Source: Amycolatopsis camponoti (GTDB lineage: Bacteria > Actinomycetota > Actinomycetes > Mycobacteriales > Pseudonocardiaceae). Taken from it: DNA of 64,000 bases. Location of the stretch: contig NZ_CABVGP010000001.1 of NCBI RefSeq assembly GCF_902497555.1, positions 1,526,001 through 1,590,000 on the forward strand. The letters are read 5' to 3'. Of the stretch, positions 16,145 to 25,287 are shown piece by piece. The notes below the pieces were generated by a model that was given only the letters and a program-made list of their open reading frames with translations, did not search any database and was not told where the DNA came from. The position numbers were made by a program, and so were the translations under genes. The number at the start of each line of letters is the position of its first letter. The stretch's first letter is position 1.

Positions 16145-16888
16145 ATGCCGACCTCATCCTCGGGTACCGGACAGCGCCCCCGGTCGCGAGCCGCGGCGGG
16201 ACTGCCGGCGCTCACGGCCGACCGGATCATCACCGCGGCGACGACGCTGACCGGCGAACGCGGCCTCGACAACTGGACGCTGCGGGAGCTCGCCCGCGCG
16301 GTCGAGGCCTATCCGGCGGTGATCTACCACCACGTCGGTGACCGGGACGCGGTGGTGAACGCCGTCGTCGACCGGGTGGTCGGCCTGCTGGAGCTGCCCG
16401 ACCCGGAACTGCCGTGGCAGGACTGGTTCACCGAGCTGCTGGCGAGCCTGCGCGCGGTCCTGCGGTCCTACCCGGGCTGTGCGAGACGGCTCGCGCTGTT
16501 CGGCCCGTCCGTCAAGGCGGCCACGCGCAGCATCGACGCCGGCATCGGGGTTTTGCTGAAGGCCGGCTTCGGCCGCGAGAGCCCGATGGCCTACAACCTG
16601 CTGCTGATGACCGCGTGCCAGTTCGTCGCGATGGAGGACGACCGCGACGGCGCGCTCGCGATCCGGATCGACAACACCGAGGAGTACGCCACCTACCGCG
16701 AGCGGGCGGACCTGCCGGGGATGGCCGAGCTGGGTGCCGCGATGCACGACCTGATGGGCGATCCCGACCTCGCCGCCGGATACTACGCCCAGGTGTACGA
16801 CTACGCGGTCCGGCGCTGTCTCGACGGGCTCGCCCACCGGCTGGAAGAACTTCGCGAATCGGGCGGCGAAGGGTTGACAGCGACTTGA
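16145..16888 (+). CDS. TetR family transcriptional regulator
   Basis: A 247-residue TetR protein. The helix-turn-helix is ITAATTLTGERGLDNWTLRE followed by LARAVEAYPAVIYHHVGDRD (about residues 28-75), a divergent form close to TetR_C_1 tetracycline-repressor-like proteins, with a long ligand domain after it. The ATG at 16145 follows a divergent promoter shared with the alpha/beta hydrolase gene, its probable target. A terminator follows at 16941. Confidence 0.87.
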   Translation: MPTSSSGTGQRPRSRAAAGLPALTADRIITAATTLTGERGLDNWTLRELARAVEAYPAVIYHHVGDRDAVVNAVVDRVVGLLELPDPELPWQDWFTELLASLRAVLRSYPGCARRLALFGPSVKAATRSIDAGIGVLLKAGFGRESPMAYNLLLMTACQFVAMEDDRDGALAIRIDNTEEYATYRERADLPGMAELGAAMHDLMGDPDLAAGYYAQVYDYAVRRCLDGLAHRLEELRESGGEGLTAT

Positions 16889-16940
16889 CAGCGCTCCGGC
16901 GTACCGTGAGCGTGCGTCGGCGGTTCGTCCGCTGACCCGG

Positions 16941-16980
16941 AGCCCCTGGCGCCCTCCTCCCCCTCGTGGCGCCGGGGGCT
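16941..16980. terminator. Bidirectional terminator between two TetR genes
   Basis: AGCCCCTGGCGCC pairs with GGCGCCGGGGGCT over 13 positions (one G-U) around a 14-base loop, between convergent genes ending at 16888 and 16986. Confidence 0.75.
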
Positions 16981-16985
16981 TCGGT

Positions 16986-17621
16986 CTACGCGGGATCGCC
17001 CGGTTCCGCCTGGATCGCCGGGAAGATCTCGCCGACCAGCGTGACGAGCGACTTGGACAGCAGCAGGTGCACCTGGGCGCGGGTCAGCGACCCGCGCACG
17101 AGCCATTCCCGGCCGGCGGACTTCACCATCCCGCCGAACGCGCGCACGAGCGCGTTCAGTTCGGGGCCGTGTTCGCTTTCGCTGGACAGCCCGACGGCTT
17201 CGAGCACGCGATCGGCGGACTCGCGGTCGGCCTCTTCGAGAATGCGCTCGACCTCGAGATCGCGCCCGATGCCCTCCGGCGCGATCGCGGCCAGCCACAT
17301 CCGTTCCTGGCTGGTGACCATGTCGAGGAACCACTCGATGGCGACGTCGGCCCGCAGATCGAGCGGCCCCTCCGGCAGGATTTCGACAGCGAGGCGCGGC
17401 ACGGTCAGCGCGCGGCGGATGATTTCCAGGTACAGCTCGCGTTTGGTGCCGAAGTAGTGGTTGATCAACCCCCGCGCGACACCGGCCGCCGCGGCGATGT
17501 CCGAAGTGGACACTTCGGAGTAGGGACGTTCACCGAACAGCCGCGCCGCGCAAGCGAAGATCTGTTCCTTCCGTTCGTCCGGTTCCAGTCTTCGCCATCT
17601 CGGCGCCGGCTCGGTGTTCAT
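16986..17621 (-). CDS. TetR family transcriptional regulator
   Basis: A 211-residue TetR protein with a classic DNA-binding domain (RKEQIFACAARLFGERPYSE then VSTSDIAAAAGVARGLINHY, residues about 17-60). It lies 68 bases downstream of the lysine monooxygenase gene on the same strand and may be co-transcribed, so it is a candidate regulator of the lysine operon. The 20-bp palindrome at 21580 ahead of the permease gene is a possible target. The ligand is unknown. Confidence 0.87.
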   Translation of the reverse strand: MNTEPAPRWRRLEPDERKEQIFACAARLFGERPYSEVSTSDIAAAAGVARGLINHYFGTKRELYLEIIRRALTVPRLAVEILPEGPLDLRADVAIEWFLDMVTSQERMWLAAIAPEGIGRDLEVERILEEADRESADRVLEAVGLSSESEHGPELNALVRAFGGMVKSAGREWLVRGSLTRAQVHLLLSKSLVTLVGEIFPAIQAEPGDPA

Positions 17622-17689
17622 GGTCCCATCGTCGCATGGCCCGCTGAGCAGGGCAGCTCAGTCTGCCGGGTACCACGATCGGGTCACGC

Positions 17690-19381
17690 TCAGTCCGGGA
17701 GCGTGATCGGCGCGAGGTCCTCGAAACAGTCCCCGGGACCCGGGTTCGCGGGGTCCGTCTCACCACCGAAGTGGTGCAGCACGCCCCAAACCGCGTTCAG
17801 CGCCGTCTGCACCGCGCCCTCCGCCCAGCCCGCCGTCCACGAGACGTCGTCACCCGCCAGGAACAAGCCTCGGTGACGCTCCGCCAAGACGTCCTGCATG
17901 AAATGCGTGAACAGCCGGTGCTGGTAGCGGTAGTGCCCGGGCAGGTTCGCCTTGAACGCGCCCATGAAGTGCGGCTCCGCCTCCCACGAGACCGTCACCG
18001 GGTCGCCGATGATGTGCCGCCGGACGTCGACGCCCGGGTAGATCTCGCGCAACGATTGCAGCATCACTTCGACGCGCTCGGTCACCGACAGCGGCAGCCA
18101 CTTCAGCGAGTCGTCGGCCCACGTGTACGACAGGCAGATCACCGCGGGCGAGTCGGGAGTGGACCCCAGCAGGTACGTGCCGCGCGGCATCCGGTCGGTC
18201 AGCGTCATGCTCATCGTGTCGCGGCCGGTCGCCGGGTCGGGGTCGAGCCAGAACGGGCGGTCGACGGGGACGAACACCTTCGACGACTCCATGTAGTGCG
18301 TGCGCTCGATCGCCGTCCAGTGGTCGATCGGGAACAGCGCTTCGTCGCATTCGATCTTGGACAGCAGCATCCAGCTCTGCGCGGTGAACACCGCCGCCGG
18401 GTACGTCCGGATGTGCCCGGACGCGTCGGTCACCGTGATGTTGTTCGGCGCCGTGCGGTGCAGCCGCGTGACGCCCGGACGCGGTCCGCCCTCGTGCAGC
18501 GAAGCCAGCGACGTTCCGGCGGGCCAGAAAGCGACGTCCGACGGCGCGTGCTCCCACAGCCGCAGCGGGAGCTGGCGGCTGCCGCCGACGATGCTGCGGT
18601 GCTCGTCGTCGGCTCCGGTGTAGACCACGCGCAGGATTTCGAGGATGGAGTTGGGGAAGTCGGTGTCCCAGCCACCGGTGCCGAAGCCGACCTGCCCGAA
18701 GATCTCGCGGTGGCGGAAGGAGGCGAACGCGGGGGAGTCGCACAGGAACCCGTAGAACGTCTGGTTGTCCAGCTTCGGGACGAGCTCGTTCCACAGCCGC
18801 TTGATCGTCTTCGCGTCGCGGTCGCGGATCGCCGTCTGCATCTCGGCGAACGACGCGTGCTCGGCCAGGGTCCGGTCCCACGCGGCGGCGACGTCGGCGA
18901 ACACCGCGGGCAGCTCGGCCGGCGTCCGCGCGTAGTGGCTCTGTCCCTTGAGGTCGACGACCGTGCTCGGCGTCTCCGGGGCCAGCGGGTTCGGGAACGG
19001 CGCCGTCTCGAGCCCGACCTTGTCGATGTAGTGGAACAACGCGGTCGACGCGGGCGGGAAGCGCATCGCGCCCATCTCGGCGACGACGTCGTCCGGGCAG
19101 CCGGGGAACCGCACGGTGCGCAGCCGTCCGCCGATTTCGGCGATCTCGTACACCACCGGCCGCAAGCCGAGCTTCATCAGCTCGTACGCGGTGACGATGC
19201 CGGAGAGGCCGCCGCCGATCACCGCCACCTCGGTGCCGTGCCGGTGAGCGGGCACCGAGCCCAGCCCGGCGGGGTGGGCGAGGTAGTCGTCGTAGGCGAA
19301 CGGGAAGTCGGGGCCGAACATCGTGATCGGGCGGCCCGCGGGTTCGTCGTGATGGATCGCGGTCGGGACAGCGGAGGTCAT
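17690..19381 (-). CDS. davB: L-lysine 2-monooxygenase (flavin amine oxidase family)
   Basis: A 563-residue FAD enzyme that decarboxylates and oxygenates lysine to 5-aminopentanamide. EVAVIGGGLSGIVTAYELMK (51-70) is the FAD-binding motif, and the protein follows Pseudomonas DavB closely from end to end in recalled comparison: MFGPDFPFAYDDYLAHPAGL near the N-terminus, HREIFGQVGFGTGGWDTDFP in the middle and LNAVWGVLHHFGG near the C-terminus; DavB has about 560 residues. The start overlaps the stop of the DavA-like amidase gene (ATGA). The related tryptophan 2-monooxygenase function is the main alternative, but the partner amidase favours lysine. Confidence 0.85.
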   Translation of the reverse strand: MTSAVPTAIHHDEPAGRPITMFGPDFPFAYDDYLAHPAGLGSVPAHRHGTEVAVIGGGLSGIVTAYELMKLGLRPVVYEIAEIGGRLRTVRFPGCPDDVVAEMGAMRFPPASTALFHYIDKVGLETAPFPNPLAPETPSTVVDLKGQSHYARTPAELPAVFADVAAAWDRTLAEHASFAEMQTAIRDRDAKTIKRLWNELVPKLDNQTFYGFLCDSPAFASFRHREIFGQVGFGTGGWDTDFPNSILEILRVVYTGADDEHRSIVGGSRQLPLRLWEHAPSDVAFWPAGTSLASLHEGGPRPGVTRLHRTAPNNITVTDASGHIRTYPAAVFTAQSWMLLSKIECDEALFPIDHWTAIERTHYMESSKVFVPVDRPFWLDPDPATGRDTMSMTLTDRMPRGTYLLGSTPDSPAVICLSYTWADDSLKWLPLSVTERVEVMLQSLREIYPGVDVRRHIIGDPVTVSWEAEPHFMGAFKANLPGHYRYQHRLFTHFMQDVLAERHRGLFLAGDDVSWTAGWAEGAVQTALNAVWGVLHHFGGETDPANPGPGDCFEDLAPITLPD

Positions 19382-20133
19382 GCGGTGGTTCCTCGGTACA
19401 GTTCGGGCCGCCGGTCGGCCAGGTGGGTGTTCTCCAGCCGGGACGCGGCGAGCGCGTCCCGGGTGACTTCAGCGGTGATCAGCGCGGGTCCCGCTCCGGC
19501 GCGGGCCAGTACCTCGCCGGTCGGGGCGACCACGCAGGAGCGTCCGCAGTAGGTCAGCTCCTGTTCGACGTCACAACGGTTGGCGTAGGCAACGAACAGC
19601 TGGCTCTCGTAGGCCCGCGCCGGCACCAGCGTGTCGGCGACCAGCTCGTACGGGCTCATCAAGGCCGTCGGCACGACCAGCAGTTCCGTGCCGGCCAGCG
19701 CGTGCGCCCGGACCAGCTCGGGGAACTCGACGTCGTAGCAGATCAGCAGCCCGACCCGGATCCCGGCGACGTCGGCCTGCACGACCGGCTCGTCACCCGG
19801 GGTGAACCACGCCTTGTCGAGGTCGCCGAACAGGTGCGTCTTGCGGTAGTTCGCCCGGCGCCGCCCGGCCGCGTCGACGAGCTGGACGCTGTTGTGGACG
19901 GTCCCAGCGTCCGCCTCCGGGTAGCCGTACGCCAGCGCGACGCCGGTTTCCCTGGCCAGCGCGGACATCCGTGCCGCGGTCGGGCCGTCGGCCGGTTCGG
20001 CGAGTTCGTGCGTCCGGGCGCCGATGTGGTAGCCGGTCGTGCTCATCTCCGCCGTGACGACGAGGTCGGCGCCGGACGCCCGGACCGCGTCCGGCAGCGC
20101 GTCGAACGGACCTTGGTGGATCGCGACCCTCAT
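19378..20133 (-). CDS. davA: 5-aminopentanamidase (nitrilase superfamily)
   Basis: A 251-residue carbon-nitrogen hydrolase with the Glu-Lys-Cys triad E29 (TAEMSTTGY), K98 (YRKTHLFGD) and C132 (LLICYDVEFPE). It would hydrolyse 5-aminopentanamide from the DavB reaction to 5-aminovalerate and ammonia. Recalled Pseudomonas DavA shares the same blocks, including NSVQLVDAAGR and YRKTHLFG. The N-terminal helix between strand 1 and the catalytic Glu is about a dozen residues shorter than in DavA. The ATG at 20133 overlaps the permease stop and starts at the conserved MRVAIHQG; an earlier start would lie inside the permease gene. Confidence 0.83.
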   Translation of the reverse strand: MRVAIHQGPFDALPDAVRASGADLVVTAEMSTTGYHIGARTHELAEPADGPTAARMSALARETGVALAYGYPEADAGTVHNSVQLVDAAGRRRANYRKTHLFGDLDKAWFTPGDEPVVQADVAGIRVGLLICYDVEFPELVRAHALAGTELLVVPTALMSPYELVADTLVPARAYESQLFVAYANRCDVEQELTYCGRSCVVAPTGEVLARAGAGPALITAEVTRDALAASRLENTHLADRRPELYRGTTA

Positions 20134-21521
20134 GCGAGCCTCGACCGCCGGATCCCGTACCCGAAGTAGATCAGCAGGCCCAGCGCCATCCAGGCGCCGA
20201 AGACGACCCAGGTGGCGCCGTCGAGGCTGAACATCATGTAGCCGCAGCACAGCACGCCCAGGAGCGGCGTCACCGGCGAGAGCGGGACGCGGAACGTGCG
20301 TGGCCGCTCGGGCTGGCGCCGCCGCAGCAGCAGGACGGCGATGTTGACCAGCAGGAACGCGAACAGTGTCCCGATGCTGGTGGCGTCGGCGAGCTTGCCG
20401 AGCGGGATGAACGCGGCCAGCACGGCGACGAAGCCCGAGACCACCAGCGTGTTGATCCGCGGCGAGCCCGACTTCTCATCCACTTTGGACAACGCGGGAG
20501 GCACCAGGCCGTCGCGGGACATCGCGAACAGGATGCGCGTCTGTCCGTAGAGGACGGTCAGCACGACGCTGGAGATGGCCACGATCGCGCCGACGGCGAG
20601 CAGGCCGGCCCAGAACGGGTTGCCCGACACGACGCTCAGCACGTGCGACAGCGCCGCCTCTTGGCCGTCGAACTCCTGCCACGGCAGCGCGCCGACGGCG
20701 GCCACGGCGACCAGGCAGTACAGCACGGTGACGATCCCGAGCGAGAGCAGGATCGCGCGCGGCAGGTCGCGCTGCGGGTTCTTCGCCTCCTCGCCGGCGG
20801 TCGACGCGGCGTCGAACCCGATGTAGGAGAAGAACAGCTTCGCGGCGCCGGCACTCATCCCGGCCAGCCCGAGCGGCAGGAACGGCGTGAAGTTCCGCGC
20901 CTTGACCGCGGTGAAGGCGATCGCGCAGAACAGCACCAGGGTCACGATCTTCACCGCGACCATGACGGCGTTGGCCCGCGCGCTCTCCTTCGCGCCGGAA
21001 AGCAGCAGGAGCATCGCGAGGACCACGACGACGATCGCGGGAACGTTGACGATCCCGCCGGACCCGGGCGGCTGGCTGAGCGCGTCCGGGATGGCGAAGC
21101 CGAACGCGAGCCGCAGCAGTTCGTTGAGGTACTGCCCCCAGCCGACGGCGACCGATGCCACCGAGACGCCGTATTCGAGGACCAGGCACCAGCCGCAGAC
21201 CCAGGCGACCAGTTCGCCGAGCGTCGCGTAGGCGTAGGAGTACGACGAACCGGACAGCGGGATCATGCCGGCCAGCTCGGCGTAGGAGAGGGCGGAGAAG
21301 AGCGCGGTGACCCCGGCCAGCACGAACGACAGGACCACGGCCGGCCCGGCCACCGGGACGGCTTCGCCGAGGACGACGAAGATCCCGCTGCCCAGCGTCG
21401 CGCCGATGCTCAGCATCGTCAGCTGCCCGAGCCCGAGCGATCGCTTCAACGTGCCATGATCACTTTCGGCGACCAGATCGGCGACCGGTTTCCGCCGCAC
21501 CGTCGCGGCCCGCAAAGTCAT
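20130..21521 (-). CDS. Amino acid permease, APC superfamily (cationic amino acid type)
   Basis: A 463-residue integral membrane protein with about 12 transmembrane segments. SIGATLGSGIFVVLGE is the APC signature in TM1, and FFSYIGFDAASTAGEEAKNP is the CAT-family signature, as in cationic amino acid transporters. It is the first gene of the operon with davA and davB, overlapping davA by ATGA, so lysine uptake is the likely role. A perfect palindrome at 21580-21599 lies about 60 bases upstream of its start. Confidence 0.88.
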   Translation of the reverse strand: MTLRAATVRRKPVADLVAESDHGTLKRSLGLGQLTMLSIGATLGSGIFVVLGEAVPVAGPAVVLSFVLAGVTALFSALSYAELAGMIPLSGSSYSYAYATLGELVAWVCGWCLVLEYGVSVASVAVGWGQYLNELLRLAFGFAIPDALSQPPGSGGIVNVPAIVVVVLAMLLLLSGAKESARANAVMVAVKIVTLVLFCAIAFTAVKARNFTPFLPLGLAGMSAGAAKLFFSYIGFDAASTAGEEAKNPQRDLPRAILLSLGIVTVLYCLVAVAAVGALPWQEFDGQEAALSHVLSVVSGNPFWAGLLAVGAIVAISSVVLTVLYGQTRILFAMSRDGLVPPALSKVDEKSGSPRINTLVVSGFVAVLAAFIPLGKLADATSIGTLFAFLLVNIAVLLLRRRQPERPRTFRVPLSPVTPLLGVLCCGYMMFSLDGATWVVFGAWMALGLLIYFGYGIRRSRLA

Positions 21522-21579
21522 GCCGACGACGGTATCGGCCGTCTCCGGCGGACAAAACAGGAGAACATTGCGCGTACAG

Positions 21580-21599
21580 ATGAATCACAGGTGATTCAT
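21580..21599. promoter_or_regulatory. 20-bp palindromic operator upstream of lysine operon
   Basis: ATGAATCAC and GTGATTCAT flank an AG centre, giving a perfect 9-bp inverted repeat 59 bases upstream of the permease start. On the minus strand TTGTGC lies just before it and TCATCT at its far edge, 17 bases apart, so a repressor here would cover the promoter core. Confidence 0.6.
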
Positions 21600-21644
21600 T
21601 GCACAAGCCGCACGAATCCTGGCGAATCGTTCCGTGTGCGGTGA

Positions 21645-21755
21645 GGGGCATCACGCGTGTCCAGCGGGGCATCACGCGTGATCAGAGGGGCATCAGCCGC
21701 GATGCCCCTCCAGACACGCGTGATGCCTCTCCGGACACGCGTGATGCCCGGTTCG
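21645..21755. repeat. Array 3: two-sided 21-bp repeat array
   Basis: Left units start with GGGGCATCAC at 21645, 21666 and 21687 (the last is GGGGCATCAG, partial); right units start with GATGCC at 21701, 21722 and 21743. All steps within each side are exactly 21 bases, and the two sides are inverted copies. The centre GGGGCATC-N6-GATGCCCC is itself a hairpin. The array fills the gap between the permease promoter region and the histidine kinase stop codon, which lies in the last unit region. The segment 21600-21644 shows nothing else recognisable. Confidence 0.87.
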
Positions 21756-23039
21756 TCACACCTCGGTGGCCGGGAGCAGGAGCGTGAACGTCGGCGGGTC
21801 GGGACGGCTCAGGCGGAGTCGGCCGCCTTCGGCCTCGGCGAGGCTGCGGGCCAGCCGCAGGCCGATGCCGTGCCCGGACGCCGCCGTCGCGAACGGGTTC
21901 GTTTCGCCCAGGTCCGGGCCCTCGTCGGCGACGTCGATGGCCAGCGTGTCGCCGGCGTCGCGGGCGACCAGCGTCACCGTGCCGCGCCCGTGCGTCGCCG
22001 CGTTGTCCAGCAGCACCCCGAGCACCTGGCGGACCGCCGCGGCCGCCACCCGCGCCGGCGGCGGCTCCTGGCGGATGATCCGCAGCGTGCGCCCGTGCGG
22101 CGAAAGCAGCGCCTCGCCAGCCTCCCGGACCTCCTCGAGGAGGGCGTCGAGATCCAGCTCGGCCCGCGGCGCCCGGCGTTCGCGGCCCAGCGCGAGGAGG
22201 TCCTCGATGGTGCGTTCCAGCCGGTCGGCGGACGCGATCCCGGCGCGGATCGCCGCCAGGGGGTCCGCGCCCGGGGTCTCGAGCGCGGCCTCCAGCTGCA
22301 GGCGCAGCCCGGTCAGCGGGGTCCGCAGCTGGTGGGACGCCTCCGCGGAGAACGCGCGCTCGCGCTCCAGCGTCGAGCCGATCCGGGCCGCGGTGGTGTC
22401 CAGCGCCTCGCCGACCCGGTCGATCTCGGCGATCCCGGCGCGCGGGCCGCGGACGGTGAAGTCGCCATCGCCGAGCCGCCCGGCGGCCGTGGCCAGCTCC
22501 TCCAGGGGCCGGACCAGCCGCGTAGTGAACCGCCGGGCCATCAGCCAGCTCGCGCCGATCGCCACGATCGCCAGCCCGGCCATGCCGTGCCAGGTGAGCG
22601 CGATCCGCAGGGTCAGCGCGGACTCGGGCAGCGCGGCGCGGACGACCCCGGTCACGCGGGACCCGCTGATCACCGGGACGGCCAGCACCCGGTCGTCGCC
22701 TTCGTGCCCGGTGACGACGTCCAGCGTGGCGCTCGCCGCCTGCCGCTCGAGCGCGCCGCCGGTCGCGGGCCCGTGCCCCGCGAGCAGCCGACCGTCCGGG
22801 GCGTAGACCCCGACCACGCCCTCGGCTTCGTCGTCGTCCTCGGGCGGCGGCACGATCGGCGTCCGCCCGGTGGCGAGCGCGTCCGACACCGCGAGCGCGG
22901 CGGCGTCGGCGGCCCGCTCCAGGTCGGCGGTGGCGTCGTCGTGGTAGTACTTCAGCACCGCGATGCCCAGCGGCAGCGCGAAGAGCACGGTCGCGACCAG
23001 GGCGGCCAGCACCGTCAGCGAGATGATCCGGCGGCGCAC
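21756..23039 (-). CDS. Sensor histidine kinase
   Basis: A 427-residue membrane kinase. TM1 spans about residues 6-30, an extracellular domain of about 110 residues follows, TM2 spans about 146-168, then HAMP (RRFTTRLVRPLEELATAAG), the H-box FSAEASHQLRTPLTGLR with phospho-acceptor H236, the N-box (LLDNAATHG) and the G-box (GHGIGL). The GTG at 23039 starts two bases after the response-regulator stop, so the pair is one transcription unit. The extracellular part has an acidic loop (EDDDEAE near residue 70). The signal is unknown. The gene ends in array 3. Confidence 0.9.
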   Translation of the reverse strand: MRRRIISLTVLAALVATVLFALPLGIAVLKYYHDDATADLERAADAAALAVSDALATGRTPIVPPPEDDDEAEGVVGVYAPDGRLLAGHGPATGGALERQAASATLDVVTGHEGDDRVLAVPVISGSRVTGVVRAALPESALTLRIALTWHGMAGLAIVAIGASWLMARRFTTRLVRPLEELATAAGRLGDGDFTVRGPRAGIAEIDRVGEALDTTAARIGSTLERERAFSAEASHQLRTPLTGLRLQLEAALETPGADPLAAIRAGIASADRLERTIEDLLALGRERRAPRAELDLDALLEEVREAGEALLSPHGRTLRIIRQEPPPARVAAAAVRQVLGVLLDNAATHGRGTVTLVARDAGDTLAIDVADEGPDLGETNPFATAASGHGIGLRLARSLAEAEGGRLRLSRPDPPTFTLLLPATEV

Positions 23040-23041
23040 GG

Positions 23042-23752
23042 TCAGCCTTCGGCGACGGTCCGGGCGGGGTCCTCCAGCCGGTACCCGTGGCCGCGCAGGG
23101 TGGCGATCCGGGGTACCTCGGCGTCGGGCCCGGCCGCCGACGAGAGCTTGCGGCGCACCGCCGCGATGTGCACGTCCAGGGTCTTCGTCGAGCCGTACCA
23201 GTGCGCGTCCCAGACCTCGGACATCAGCGTCTCGCGGCTGACGGCGACCCCCGGCTGCTCGGCCAGCCGCGCCAGCAGGTCGAACTCCTTGGCCCGCAGC
23301 ACGACCTCGCGTCCGTCCAGGGTGGCGCGGCGCCCGGCGATGTCGACGGTCAGCCCGCCGACGGTCACCGGGGGCCGGGCCGCGGCCGGCGCGCCGCGGC
23401 GCAGGTGCGCGCGCACCCGGGCCAGCAGCTCGCCCAGCCGGATCGGCTTGGTGAGGTAGTCGTCGGCGCCGGCGTCGAGGCCGACGACGACGTCCATCTC
23501 CTCCTGCCGGGCGGTGAGGATGACGAGCACGGCCGCGGGCAGCGCGGACCGCAGGCGGCGGCAGACCTCGACGCCGTCCAGGTCCGGCAGGCCGAGGTCG
23601 AGCAGCACGAGGTCGAAGTCGCCGGTGCCGGCGGCCTCCAGGGCGGTGCGGCCGTCGCGGCGCCAGCACACCTGGTAACCGTGCAGTCGCAGGGTCGATT
23701 CGAGCACGCTGCCGATCGCGGCGTCGTCTTCCACCACCAGCAGGTTCGGCAT
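23042..23752 (-). CDS. OmpR/PhoB family response regulator
   Basis: A 236-residue regulator with a receiver domain (VVEDDAA acidic pocket, phospho-acceptor D52 in LVLLDLGLPDLDG, conserved T in ILTAR and K in TKPIR) and a C-terminal winged helix (about 128-228, with STKTLDVHIAAVRRKL). It is followed by its cognate kinase. CseB/CutR-like regulators of actinobacteria are similar, but no ortholog can be named. Confidence 0.91.
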   Translation of the reverse strand: MPNLLVVEDDAAIGSVLESTLRLHGYQVCWRRDGRTALEAAGTGDFDLVLLDLGLPDLDGVEVCRRLRSALPAAVLVILTARQEEMDVVVGLDAGADDYLTKPIRLGELLARVRAHLRRGAPAAARPPVTVGGLTVDIAGRRATLDGREVVLRAKEFDLLARLAEQPGVAVSRETLMSEVWDAHWYGSTKTLDVHIAAVRRKLSSAAGPDAEVPRIATLRGHGYRLEDPARTVAEG

Positions 23753-23768
23753 GCGGGGAGCCTACGTT

Positions 23769-24428
23769 CTACTCCGGCCGCGCACCGAAACCGATCCGCG
23801 AAATGCGTCGTGAGGCGTCCGTCACGTCCGCTCCGAACCGTGCCACCGCCTCGGTGGTGAAGCGCGTGGTCGGGCCGGTGACCGCCAGTGCGGCCAGCAG
23901 CCGCCCGTCGGCGTCGAACACCGGGCCGGCGACGCTCGACGCGCCCGGCTCCGGCTCGCCGTGGCTGACCGCGGTGCCCCCGGCGCCGGCGAGCACCTGC
24001 CCGGCGGCCCCGCACCCGAGCGGCAGCTCGTCGCCGGTGCGGCCGACGTGCCGGACGGTCCGCGAGCCTTCCTGCTGGGCCACGCAGACGAGCACTTCGG
24101 TGCTGCGGACGTACAGGTTGACCGTTTCGCCGCAGTCCCGGGCGAGCTCGCGCAGGACCTGGCGGACCGGCTCGGGCAGCTGCCACGCGGCGTTCGCCAG
24201 CTGGGCCCAGCGCAGCATCCCCGGGCCCACGGTGACCCGGCCGTCGGGACGCGTCCAGAGCAGGCCGCGCTGTTCGCAGGTGGCGACCAGCCGCAGCACC
24301 GTCGTCTTCGCGAGGCCGCTCGCGGCGGTGAGGTCCTTGACCGCCCACGTCCGGCGGCGTTCGGTGAAGAGGGCCAGCAGGTCGAAGGCGCGCAGCACGC
24401 TCCGGACCGCTCCGTCGTCTTCCGCCAT
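23769..24428 (-). CDS. IclR family transcriptional regulator
   Basis: A protein of about 219 residues with an N-terminal winged helix (SVLRAFDLLALFTERRRTWA, then LTAASGLAKTTVLRLVATCE) and an IclR effector domain. The effector domain keeps LPLGCGAAGQVLAGAG and ends RISRIGFG. A GTG three bases before the ATG is also possible. It lies between the sugar operon and the two-component system, all on the minus strand. IclR proteins often control catabolic operons, so the isomerase/DUF993 operon just upstream is a possible target. Confidence 0.87.
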   Translation of the reverse strand: MAEDDGAVRSVLRAFDLLALFTERRRTWAVKDLTAASGLAKTTVLRLVATCEQRGLLWTRPDGRVTVGPGMLRWAQLANAAWQLPEPVRQVLRELARDCGETVNLYVRSTEVLVCVAQQEGSRTVRHVGRTGDELPLGCGAAGQVLAGAGGTAVSHGEPEPGASSVAGPVFDADGRLLAALAVTGPTTRFTTEAVARFGADVTDASRRISRIGFGARPE

Positions 24429-24471
24429 CACCGAGCGACCCCCGTCCGCTTGACCCCAGCGTACCGGCGGG

Positions 24472-25287
24472 TCAGGCCACGTGACGCTCGAACGCCGCGA
24501 CGGTCTCGGCGAGCACCTCCGCCCCCGGCCGGGCCCACAGCCCGGCGTTGAACACCTCGACCTCGATCGGGCCGGTGTACCCGGCCGCCTCGACGGCCGC
24601 CCGCAGGTGGCGGTGGTCGATCGGGCCGTCGCCCGGCAGCGCGCGGCCCAGCAGCGGGTCGGGCAGCGGCACGAGGACGTCGCACACGTGGAACCCGGCG
24701 ATCCGGCCGGCGGCCGCGGCGATCGACTCCTCGATCCGCGGGTCCCACCAGACGTGGAACTCGTCGACGATCACCCCGACCTGCGCCGCCGGGTGCTCGG
24801 CCGCGATCGCCAGCGCTTGATCCACAGTGGACAGGACGGACCGGTCCGCGCACTGCATCGGGTGCAGCGGCTCCAGGCCGAGCCGGACACCGCGTTCCCC
24901 GGCGTACGGCGCCAGCTCGCCCACGGCGTCCGCGACCCGCTGCCGCGACGCGGCGAGGTCGTTGCCCGCGATCCCGCCCACGACGAGCACGAGCACGCCG
25001 GCGCCGAGCGCGGCGGCTTCGTCGACGGCCTCCCGGGTCTGCGCCACACCGTCCACAGGGGACCCGTCCGGGGTCACGCCGGTGAAGAACCCACCGCGGC
25101 ACAACGACGAAACCCGGACACCGTGCGCCTCGAGCAGGCGCGCGGCTTCGTCGACGCCGGTTTCGGCCACTTTGTCCCGCCACAGCCCGATCCAGCCGAC
25201 GCCGGCCTCGGCGCACCCCGCCACCGCCTCGGGCAGCGACCACGCCTTGGTGGTGATCTGGTTGAGGCTGAACCGCGGGTCCATCAC
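24472..25287 (-). CDS. Sugar phosphate isomerase/epimerase (xylose isomerase-like TIM barrel)
   Basis: A 271-residue AP-endonuclease-2-like TIM barrel. Likely metal ligands lie in LGLEPLHP (Glu), VGVIVDEFHVWWDP (Asp, His), and IEVEVFN (Glu). Such enzymes epimerise or isomerise sugars, inosose or hydroxypyruvate. The GTG start overlaps the DUF993 stop (an ATG follows immediately). Together with DUF993 it forms a two-gene operon under a LacI-type operator. The natural sugar is unknown. Confidence 0.86.
   Translation of the reverse strand: MMDPRFSLNQITTKAWSLPEAVAGCAEAGVGWIGLWRDKVAETGVDEAARLLEAHGVRVSSLCRGGFFTGVTPDGSPVDGVAQTREAVDEAAALGAGVLVLVVGGIAGNDLAASRQRVADAVGELAPYAGERGVRLGLEPLHPMQCADRSVLSTVDQALAIAAEHPAAQVGVIVDEFHVWWDPRIEESIAAAAGRIAGFHVCDVLVPLPDPLLGRALPGDGPIDHRHLRAAVEAAGYTGPIEVEVFNAGLWARPGAEVLAETVAAFERHVA

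Noticed and set aside
17771..19552. Plus-strand frame of 593 codons opposite the lysine monooxygenase
   Set aside because: Same shadow effect; no motifs, and the minus-strand protein is convincing.
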